In this document: positions 5,052 to 11,305 of the stretch, piece after piece
Position numbering within the stretch: position 1 is the stretch's first letter
Layout: the number at the start of each line of letters is the position of its first letter
Source of the DNA: Candidatus Nomurabacteria bacterium RIFCSPLOWO2_01_FULL_39_17
GTDB taxonomy: Bacteria; Patescibacteriota; Minisyncoccia; Phycocordibacterales; UBA9973
DNA length: 11,305 nt
Direction of reading: 5' to 3'
Assembly: GCA_001785805.1 (NCBI GenBank)
Contig: MFUU01000011.1
Span: forward strand, 1-11,305
Translations under genes and position numbers: made by a program
The notes under the pieces: model-generated
The model's input: the letters and a program-made list of their open reading frames with translations, nothing else
Told to the model about the DNA's origin: nothing
The model's database searches: none

Positions 5052-6371
5052 ATGCAGGAGTTACCCCTGATAAAATTTATTAAAAAGAGTTTTTACCACA
5101 AAAATCTTGTTTTTGTATTTTTACTTGGCCTATTATCGTCTTTGCTTATTATAGCGTTGGGTTTTGGCGTAGTTTGGTATTACCGAGCAAATATTTTTGG
5201 CTATTTTGCAAAAGAATATATGAAAGATGCGCAAATCCAAAGTATAGAGGGAGAAAATGGCGCGAAAGTTGCCACTGAAAGGATCATTGAGAAACAATCA
5301 ATTTTTTCTCAAGAAACTTTTGTCATTGACGCAGTGAAAAAGACCAATCCGGGCGTTGTTTCTATAATCATTTCCCAACAAGTTCCGAAATATGAAGCCT
5401 ATATCGATCCAAACCAGAATAACAATCCTTTCGGCGATATGTTTCCCGGTTTTAACTTCAACTTTAATATTCCGCAATATCGCCAGAATGGCACTGAAAG
5501 GAAAGAAATCGGCGGGGGATCGGGATTCTTTGTTTCTGCCGATGGTCTCATCGTTACCAACAAGCATGTTGTTGACCAGAAAAGCGCCGAATACACCGTT
5601 TTCACCAACAATGGCAAAAAACATGATGCAAAAGTTGTCGCCCGTGATCCGGTGCTTGACATCGCTCTTATAAAAATAGAAGGTTTAGGGTTCCCATACC
5701 TTTCACTTGGCAATTCCGATACTCTGCAAATTGGCCAGAGCGTTATAGCCATAGGCAATGCGCTTGGTGAATACAGAAATACTGTTTCGGTGGGAGTGGT
5801 TTCTGGTCTCGCCCGTTCCATAACCGCTGGAGATAATTCTGGTAATGTAGAAGTGCTTGATCATGTAATTCAAACTGATGCGGCCATAAACCCGGGAAAC
5901 TCCGGCGGACCCTTACTTGATCTTTCCGGTCGGGTAATCGGAGTGAATGTCGCTATAGCGCAAGGTTCCCAGAATGTCGGTTTTGCCCTGCCAATAAACA
6001 ATGTTCGGGGCGCGATAGAATCGGTAAAATCAACCGGCAAAATTATTCGTCCGTATTTGGGTATCCGTTATGTAACAATAAATACAGAAATAAAAGACAA
6101 GAATAATTTAACCGTTGATTACGGAGTGTTGGTAAAAACCGGAATTAACGCCAACGAGCCTGCAGTTATTCCCGGTAGTCCGGCAGATAAAGCCGGCATT
6201 GTTGAGAACGACATAATTCTTGAAATTGACGGAGCGAAATTGGACGATAAAACAAGTTTGGCCTCCGTTATTCGGCAGAAATCAATCGGCCAAACAATAA
6301 AGCTGAAAGTTCTGCATCGGGGCGAAGAGAAAAACGTTTTCGTAGTACTCGAAGCTGCTCAAGATAGCTAA
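5052..6371 (+). CDS. HtrA/DegP-type membrane-anchored serine protease with one PDZ domain
   Basis: A 439-residue protease that would degrade or chaperone misfolded proteins outside the cytoplasmic membrane. A cytoplasmic basic start leads to one membrane helix (about 18-44), then a linker to residue 88. The trypsin-like domain (about 90-325) has the catalytic triad His172 in VTNKHVV, Asp203 in PVLDIALIKI and Ser284 in GNSGGP. An Asn/Phe/Pro-rich insertion (about 119-146) sits where the regulatory LA loop is found in DegP. One PDZ domain follows (about 333-435; PYLGI carboxylate-binding loop and GSPADKAGI), as in DegS or Gram-positive HtrA; DegP has two. It has its own candidate promoter and meets the MFS gene tail to tail with no gap. 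Family identity is secure; the exact orthologue (HtrA, DegS or DegQ) cannot be set. Confidence 0.95.
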   Translation: MQELPLIKFIKKSFYHKNLVFVFLLGLLSSLLIIALGFGVVWYYRANIFGYFAKEYMKDAQIQSIEGENGAKVATERIIEKQSIFSQETFVIDAVKKTNPGVVSIIISQQVPKYEAYIDPNQNNNPFGDMFPGFNFNFNIPQYRQNGTERKEIGGGSGFFVSADGLIVTNKHVVDQKSAEYTVFTNNGKKHDAKVVARDPVLDIALIKIEGLGFPYLSLGNSDTLQIGQSVIAIGNALGEYRNTVSVGVVSGLARSITAGDNSGNVEVLDHVIQTDAAINPGNSGGPLLDLSGRVIGVNVAIAQGSQNVGFALPINNVRGAIESVKSTGKIIRPYLGIRYVTINTEIKDKNNLTVDYGVLVKTGINANEPAVIPGSPADKAGIVENDIILEIDGAKLDDKTSLASVIRQKSIGQTIKLKVLHRGEEKNVFVVLEAAQDS

Positions 6372-7520
6372 TTATTTTACGTCCCGCAAGCGGAACGATA
6401 TAAACAGTCCCGTAAACATTATCGCGCTTAATACGAAGAAAAGGTATTTGAATGATGGTACAAAGTAAAAAACAGAAATAGCGCAAAGCGGAGCAATGAT
6501 ATAAGCGATGGGTGTTGTATTGCGGAAAAAACTTATTGCATCGGCATTCTCCTCGGTTTCAACTTTGAAAAAATAGCTCTCGCTCATCACCTCGATAGTT
6601 GCCGCGCCGACGCGGGTGGCGAAAAGTATTCCTGCCCAGAGCCATAATTTAGGCTCGCTGATTAAGGGAATCAAGAAAGTGAAAAATGCGCTTATCAGAA
6701 ATCCATAAATAAGCATTTTCTTTTCGCCGATTTTATCTGAGAGTTCGCCCAGCGGGTATGATAGAAATACGAAAGGCAGAAGCATAATGGTAAAGATAAT
6801 ACCGATTTTTTCCCAGCCGAAGAATAAATATTCATGCAAATATATCGGCATGTAAATCACCATCCAAGCGTAGAAGAATTTCAAAATAAGATTTAGGAAA
6901 TAGATTTTCGAAACGTGCTTGTTACGGGCGAAGAATTTTATAGTTTTCCATACGGGAACTTTCTTGTATTGCGGGTCTTTAAAGTTGGATAGAAAGAAAA
7001 TAAAAATAAACGCTACCAATAACATAAATATGGATGACAACAAATAAATACCGGTGAAAGAGCTTTTGGCAATAATTGAACCGGAAATCATTTGGGCTAT
7101 TACCCAGGCAAGGTTCATTATTGTCATATAAAATCCCCGGAATCTGCCGATGGAAGAATTACTGGAGAAATCTTCTATAAAAATATCAAGTGAGGCGATT
7201 AATATATTGCCGGTTGTGAAATAAAGGATGAAAGCGAATATCACCACATAACTGCTATCGGCGAAAGCCAGCAAAATAAGTGCGAAAAACAGCAACAAGC
7301 TGAATACAAGGGAAGTCAAACGATTGCCGATACGAGTCAAAATTCTAGGCATTTCCATTAACCCCAAAATGGTAATAATAGAAGCGACTATATAGAGCGC
7401 GCTTAAATAGTATTTATTTACGAAATTTTCTAAAAAGCTTGAATTAATGTAGGATGTGAGCGCAAGCGGTATGGAGAAGAGAAAGCCGGCTAAATATATT
7501 ATTGTTCTTTTTATTTTCAT
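6372..7520 (-). CDS. major facilitator superfamily (MFS) transporter
   Basis: A 382-residue integral membrane protein with about twelve hydrophobic helices and almost no loops, somewhat shorter than the usual 400 or so. The clearest family mark is GELSDKIGEKKM near the centre of the second half, matching motif A (G-x3-D-x-x-G-x-x) of the loop between helices 8 and 9. An equivalent degenerate site after helix 2 reads PRILTRIGNRL, and GRFRGFYMT follows the third to fourth helix region. MFS proteins move small solutes with ion symport, antiport or uniport; the substrate cannot be told from sequence, and drug or metabolite export is a guess. The ATG overlaps the RNase J TGA in a 4-nt ATGA, so translation is probably coupled. 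Its stop codon directly abuts the HtrA stop on the other strand, with no room for a terminator between them. Confidence 0.85.
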   Translation of the reverse strand: MKIKRTIIYLAGFLFSIPLALTSYINSSFLENFVNKYYLSALYIVASIITILGLMEMPRILTRIGNRLTSLVFSLLLFFALILLAFADSSYVVIFAFILYFTTGNILIASLDIFIEDFSSNSSIGRFRGFYMTIMNLAWVIAQMISGSIIAKSSFTGIYLLSSIFMLLVAFIFIFFLSNFKDPQYKKVPVWKTIKFFARNKHVSKIYFLNLILKFFYAWMVIYMPIYLHEYLFFGWEKIGIIFTIMLLPFVFLSYPLGELSDKIGEKKMLIYGFLISAFFTFLIPLISEPKLWLWAGILFATRVGAATIEVMSESYFFKVETEENADAISFFRNTTPIAYIIAPLCAISVFYFVPSFKYLFFVLSAIMFTGLFISFRLRDVK

Positions 7521-9484
7521 ACACTCAACACTACTGGTATGACCAAAGGCCTCTTGGCTGTCTTTTGATACAAGAATTTTGAGATATTTTCTCCCAAGGC
7601 TGATTTAATATGATCAAAGTCTACAGGAGCTCCGTGAGTGTTAAAAAGAGACATTCTGGCCGTTGCGTCTTCCACTGATTTTTTTATCATTATTCGCACC
7701 TGGCGAAGCAGTTCCTGATTTTCTTTTAGATATACGAAGCCTCGAGAAATAAGGTCCGGAGATTTTTTCAATTTTCCGGTTTTCTGGTCAACCAAGGCGA
7801 TAATCACGAACATTCCGTCTTGCGCAAGCATTACGCGATCGCGAATAACTACATCCTGCGTATCGCTGATAGACACACCATCCACCATCATTATGCCGCT
7901 GGGCGCTTTTTCTTTGCGCAACACCATTTTTTGTCCATCGGGGGAGATTTCAATAATCGAACCGTTGTCCGGCACAATAATTTTTTCTTCCGACATGCCG
8001 AGCTCCATTGCCAGCTCTTTGTGGCGCACCAGCATTGAATGCCAGCCGTGAATCGGTATAAAGAACTTCGGATGAGTTTTTCGATGGAGCCATTTTATAT
8101 CTTCTTGGTTGCCGTGGCCGGTCGCATGTACGAAATCTTCGCCAGCGGTGCGGTAGCTAATGATGCGTACGCCCTGCCTGGTTAGCCCGTCTTTCATTTT
8201 TTGGACCTGCAATTCATTGCCCGGAACGATAGAGGAGGAAAGGATTATCGTATCTCCGCCGTGAAGGGAGAATTTCGTGTGAGTTTTATTGGCGGCGCGG
8301 TTAAGCGATGCGAATTCTTCGCCTTGAGCTCCGGTCATCAGGACAACGACTTTGCCGAGTGGATAATCGTTCACTTCCTCGATTGGTATGATGGTGCCCT
8401 TTTTGGGCGCAAATAATTTTGCCTCAATGGCCACCTCGATGTTTGTTTTCATTGAACGCCCGTCTATGGCTATCTTCTTTCCCAGAGTTTCAGCGAATTT
8501 TACTATATAAGCAAGGCGAGTAATATGAGAAGCAAAAGCGGCTATGATTATACGACCATTTATTTTTTTTAACAAATTTTCTAAGCCCCGATGCACTTTT
8601 TCTTCCGGTAAAGAAAAACCCTCATTTTCTATATTGGTGGAGTCGGTCATCAGAAGCAGAACCTTAGCCTTATCAAAGACGGAGTATTCTTTCTCCTCGG
8701 CTTCAGACACAATTCCGTCTATTTGATCGAGCTTATAATCTCCCGGGGTTACTATCCAGCCATTATTTGTTTCTATAATTATACCCATAGAATCCGGGAT
8801 AGTGTGAGTAACTCCGAAAAATCTTACTTTTATTTTTCCACAAGTGATGACCGAGTCTTTCTCTACGATATTTTCTTTCATTGTCGGTAATTGCGGGAAT
8901 TCTGCTTGCCTTTTCCTCATCATCAGGATAGAGAGATTGCGGGAGTACACCGGCGGATTGCCAATGCGGGAGAGTACGAGCGGAACACCTCCGATATGAT
9001 CCAAATGTCCGTGCGTCACTATCAATGCGCGGATTTTATCTTTACGTTCCTCAAGATAAGTCGTATTCGGTATAACATAATCCACTCCCGGAGTATCTTC
9101 GGTAGAAAAATGCATACCAGCATCGACGACTATTATATCCTCGCCGATTTCTATGGCAGTCATATTCTTACCTACTTCTTCACATCCGCCAAGCGGGACA
9201 ATGCGCACCACTCCTTCTTCCGGTGGCGGAATTTTCTTTTCATTTAGATTTTTATATTGGCTTCTTCCATTGTATCCGGAATGACTTCGGCCACGGCCTG
9301 CGCCATAGCTTTTCTTTGAGTATTGGTAAGTAGAACTTTTTACCGACTTTTTCTTATGGTGGTCTTTATGCAGTTCTTTAGCGGGAGTGCCGGTACTGCG
9401 GGAAATAGGCCCACCCGCCGGACGGATAGGCTTCGTATCATCGATAGAGAGAGAACTGAACGATAGTCTTGTTTTTTTTGTCAT
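7517..9484 (-). CDS. rnj: ribonuclease J (metallo-beta-lactamase/beta-CASP RNase)
   Basis: A 655-residue zinc ribonuclease, endo- and 5'-exonucleolytic, used for mRNA decay and rRNA maturation in the cytoplasm; about 100 residues longer than B. subtilis RNase J1. Residues 1-85 are a low-complexity Lys/Ser/Gly/Arg-rich, probably disordered extension that may bind RNA. The catalytic core starts at VRIVPLGGCEEVGKN. Metal ligands are visible in HGHLDH (158-163), His227 (THTIPDS), Asp249 (PGDYKLD) and His479. The beta-CASP domain shows AAFASHITR, DGRSM and TGAQGE, followed by His457 in ATGHG. The usual HGE-aromatic-RML element reads HGWHSML here: the His is kept but the Glu and Arg are not. The C-terminal domain ends at 655. 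The gene starts 6 nt after the solute-binding protein stop with no Shine-Dalgarno, and overlaps the MFS gene. Confidence 0.95.
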   Translation of the reverse strand: MTKKTRLSFSSLSIDDTKPIRPAGGPISRSTGTPAKELHKDHHKKKSVKSSTYQYSKKSYGAGRGRSHSGYNGRSQYKNLNEKKIPPPEEGVVRIVPLGGCEEVGKNMTAIEIGEDIIVVDAGMHFSTEDTPGVDYVIPNTTYLEERKDKIRALIVTHGHLDHIGGVPLVLSRIGNPPVYSRNLSILMMRKRQAEFPQLPTMKENIVEKDSVITCGKIKVRFFGVTHTIPDSMGIIIETNNGWIVTPGDYKLDQIDGIVSEAEEKEYSVFDKAKVLLLMTDSTNIENEGFSLPEEKVHRGLENLLKKINGRIIIAAFASHITRLAYIVKFAETLGKKIAIDGRSMKTNIEVAIEAKLFAPKKGTIIPIEEVNDYPLGKVVVLMTGAQGEEFASLNRAANKTHTKFSLHGGDTIILSSSIVPGNELQVQKMKDGLTRQGVRIISYRTAGEDFVHATGHGNQEDIKWLHRKTHPKFFIPIHGWHSMLVRHKELAMELGMSEEKIIVPDNGSIIEISPDGQKMVLRKEKAPSGIMMVDGVSISDTQDVVIRDRVMLAQDGMFVIIALVDQKTGKLKKSPDLISRGFVYLKENQELLRQVRIMIKKSVEDATARMSLFNTHGAPVDFDHIKSALGENISKFLYQKTAKRPLVIPVVLSV

Positions 9485-9490
9485 TTTACT

Positions 9491-11254
9491 TTAGTTGGCG
9501 AATATTTTCCAAACATTATCGGTCTGTGTGTACCAAGATTGGATGTTTAGAAATCTATCGGCAGGAGAGGTTATGCTATTAATATTTAACCCCTGCAGAT
9601 TTTTAGAAACTATATATATAAAGCTCGGACTGTATAAGAATACCGCCGGCATGTCTTTTCTGATTTCATCTTCGAATTGAACGTATTTTTTAATTCTATT
9701 TTCTTCATTAATGGTTATAAAAGCGTCTTCCAATATTTTATCCACTTTCGTATTAGTATACATTGCGACATTTAGCCCCGGATCTTTCCTCTGCGAAGAG
9801 TGCCAGAAAGCGAGCAGGTCTGACTCATTATTTATAATTTGTCCGAATAGCAATGTATCATAATTTCGCGGCCGGATAACGGACTGATTTAAATTTCCGG
9901 TTTCAAAAATTTTTACATCTACTTTCATACCAACAGCTTGCAAATTTTTCTGTATCGATTCCGCGGACTTCACCAGTTCCGGAGTATTGCCCGTTGAAAT
10001 AGAAAATTCCAGCACTTTGTTTGTCTTCCTTTTATTTATCACAAAACTCTTCTCCAAGAATCCACTGGAGCCTACTTTCCATCCGTCCTTGGCCAGAATC
10101 TCGGTTGCTTTTGCCAGCTTTTCTTCCGGAGTGGGAATATTTTCCGCTTTTAATTTTTGATAAGCGATGATATTTGGCGGTATCGGATCGTTAATCACGA
10201 CTCCATATCCTGATAACACCCCTTTTATAATCTGCTCTTTGTCTATTGCTTCATTGATTGCTTGTATCACGCGCTTATCGGTAAAAATTTGATTTTGATT
10301 TTGATTGAAGAAAAGTCCGAATACTCTGGGCAGAACCGAAAACTCTATACGATAGCTCTTTTCTTTTAAAATATTCGCATTCTTCGGGGTAATGGAGCTT
10401 ATCTGGTCCACCGTACCCTTCTCTAGCGCTGATATTAGGTCTTCTTCATTGGAGAAAAAGAATAAATTTACATTTTCCAGATATAGCTGTTCCAAATTCC
10501 ACTTTTTAAATGCCGTTAGTTCATAAGAATTTATAGAGCCGGATGATTCCCTGTTTATTTTTGTAATCTGATATGGCCCTGAACCTATTGGGTTTGTATT
10601 CGCATCATTGAGTTCAATAGGGGAGGCGTTCCATAGGCGCACCGGCATAATGCCAAGCGTCATATTTTCTAAAAAAACTGAACTCGGTTGTTTTAAAGTA
10701 AATTTGACTGTTTTGTTGTCAATTTTCTCTACTACGACTCCATCGAAGTTTCCCTTGCGCGGACTTTTGAGTATTGGATCCTTGACTGTATTTATGGTAA
10801 AAACGACATCGTCAGCAGTTACCATTGTGCCGTCCTGAAAATATATTTTATCTCTTAGAGTAAAAGTATAATTTAAGTTATCTTTAGAATTCTCCACCTT
10901 CTCCGCTAAGTCGGGATTTAGCTTACCATTTTGGTCTTTCCTCATTAGTCCGGAGTAAATCAATGTCGTCAGATCACGATCGGCATCCGAGAGCGCCAAC
11001 GCCGGATTTATGAAGCGGGGAGTGCCAACGATACCCTCAGAGATATATCCGCCCTGCATCGGCACTTGTATCAGGAAAGACTTGTTTATCTTTTGCAATA
11101 TGGATAGAGTGCTTACGAGCAGTATGGCTATGAGCGCGAAGAAAATAATGTATTCCCGTTTCGAAAAAGATAAAATAGCCTTTTCTATTTCGTTTTTTGC
11201 AGGCAATTTGCCAAAAATTTTTAAACGGCGAATACGACTATAAGGATTTTCCAT
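9491..11254 (-). CDS. membrane-tethered family 5 extracellular solute-binding protein (peptide type)
   Basis: A 587-residue substrate-binding protein of the OppA/DppA family, which captures oligopeptides (sometimes nickel or sugars) for an ABC importer. Residues 1-33 are basic and cytoplasmic, followed by one membrane helix (about 35-54). There is no lipobox Cys, so the protein is held by the helix and not by lipid. The binding domain starts near GGYISEGIVGTPRFINPALA, the typical first strand. YTFTLRDKIYFQDGTMVTADDVVF (given here as TLRDKIYFQDG followed by TADDVVF, about 132-152) is the family signature, and GSGPYQI and the late AFWHSS region also fit. Length is normal for the family plus the anchor. 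No permease or ATPase gene is in the window; they may lie beyond 11305 or elsewhere. RNase J and MFS genes follow in the same direction. Confidence 0.9.
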   Translation of the reverse strand: MENPYSRIRRLKIFGKLPAKNEIEKAILSFSKREYIIFFALIAILLVSTLSILQKINKSFLIQVPMQGGYISEGIVGTPRFINPALALSDADRDLTTLIYSGLMRKDQNGKLNPDLAEKVENSKDNLNYTFTLRDKIYFQDGTMVTADDVVFTINTVKDPILKSPRKGNFDGVVVEKIDNKTVKFTLKQPSSVFLENMTLGIMPVRLWNASPIELNDANTNPIGSGPYQITKINRESSGSINSYELTAFKKWNLEQLYLENVNLFFFSNEEDLISALEKGTVDQISSITPKNANILKEKSYRIEFSVLPRVFGLFFNQNQNQIFTDKRVIQAINEAIDKEQIIKGVLSGYGVVINDPIPPNIIAYQKLKAENIPTPEEKLAKATEILAKDGWKVGSSGFLEKSFVINKRKTNKVLEFSISTGNTPELVKSAESIQKNLQAVGMKVDVKIFETGNLNQSVIRPRNYDTLLFGQIINNESDLLAFWHSSQRKDPGLNVAMYTNTKVDKILEDAFITINEENRIKKYVQFEDEIRKDMPAVFLYSPSFIYIVSKNLQGLNINSITSPADRFLNIQSWYTQTDNVWKIFAN

Positions 11255-11261
11255 AAAAGAA

Positions 11262-11267
11262 ATTTTA
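11262..11267 (-). promoter_or_regulatory. candidate -10 (TAAAAT) for the solute-binding protein operon
   Basis: On the minus strand TAAAAT ends 7 bases before the ATG (11254-11252), a position that again predicts a leaderless or nearly leaderless mRNA. There is no Shine-Dalgarno between them. No convincing -35 was found, and the surrounding DNA is AT-rich, so chance is a real possibility. Confidence 0.3.
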
Positions 11268-11305
11268 AATAATGCGTTTAGCCCTGTGCCTTAACAACGA
11301 TAGAA

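Noticed and set aside
6384..6393. CCGC-AA-GCGG palindrome near the convergent junction as a terminator
   Set aside because: The loop would be only two bases and no T-run follows on either strand; it lies in MFS coding sequence.
8891..9247. 118-codon open frame on the + strand opposite rnj
   Set aside because: It lies fully inside a well-conserved RNase J gene, has no recognisable domain, and is a composition shadow. The same applies to other frames opposite guaA, the protease and the solute-binding protein.
11255..11305. Possible tail of another minus-strand gene at the right edge
   Set aside because: Two frames are open from the edge, ending SIVVKAQG (stop 11280-11278) or RHRAKRII (stop 11267-11265). 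The piece is too short to choose between them or to name a product.
1..11305. TGA read as glycine (Gracilibacteria/Absconditabacteria code)
   Set aside because: All twelve genes are complete under the standard code, and rnj ends on TGA at its expected C-terminus.
1..11305. tRNA, rRNA, CRISPR array, insertion sequence or attachment site
   Set aside because: The longest gaps between genes are 83 nt and 71 nt. None shows a cloverleaf, spaced direct repeats or transposase remains.

Overview
The window is AT-rich and densely packed. It holds twelve complete protein genes, no RNA genes, no CRISPR array and no recognisable mobile element. Short membrane-anchored proteins, very small intergenic gaps, few clear Shine-Dalgarno sites, a family 5 solute-binding protein held by a transmembrane helix rather than a lipobox, and an RNase J with a basic N-terminal extension together suggest a Patescibacteria/CPR genome, most likely of the Parcubacteria type. 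This is an inference from gene content; no marker gene is present. The reading frames close at normal C-termini under the standard code, and rnj ends on TGA at the expected place, so the TGA-as-glycine code of Gracilibacteria/Absconditabacteria is not supported.

Layout, + strand (32-6371): a membrane-anchored blue-copper protein; a DgkA-type lipid kinase; a membrane-anchored thioredoxin-fold protein with a CSHC motif; a DsbB-type thiol oxidase; guaA (GMP synthase); a transglutaminase-like conserved protein; a DoxX-type membrane protein; a small HxGH nucleotidyltransferase resembling archaeal FAD synthase RibL; and an HtrA/DegP-type trypsin-PDZ protease. Layout, - strand (11254 down to 6372): a tethered family 5 solute-binding protein, RNase J and an MFS transporter, with gaps of 6 nt and a 4-nt ATGA overlap, so they look like one operon. 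The two blocks converge with no spacer at 6371/6372.

Function: the + strand block is rich in cell-surface redox and quality control. DsbB and the thioredoxin-fold protein could form a minimal disulfide-forming pair, the cupredoxin and DoxX are possible redox partners, and HtrA would remove misfolded exported proteins. guaA, the lipid kinase and the nucleotidyltransferase are housekeeping or salvage genes interleaved with them. The - strand block combines peptide capture, RNA decay and a small-molecule transporter.

Non-coding signals: several start codons have a -10-like hexamer only 6-8 nt upstream, as expected for leaderless mRNAs. A perfect 14-bp inverted repeat ends on the dsbB start codon and encloses a 10-codon mini-ORF. 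An AT-rich near-palindrome overlaps the putative promoter of the transglutaminase-like gene. The doxX gene has an extended -10 promoter and a roughly 60-nt leader with a hairpin. I do not see a clearly new multi-gene system. The most interesting leads are the repeat at dsbB, the leaderless pattern, the envelope redox set with no visible quinone source, and a DgkA lacking one expected metal-binding glutamate.
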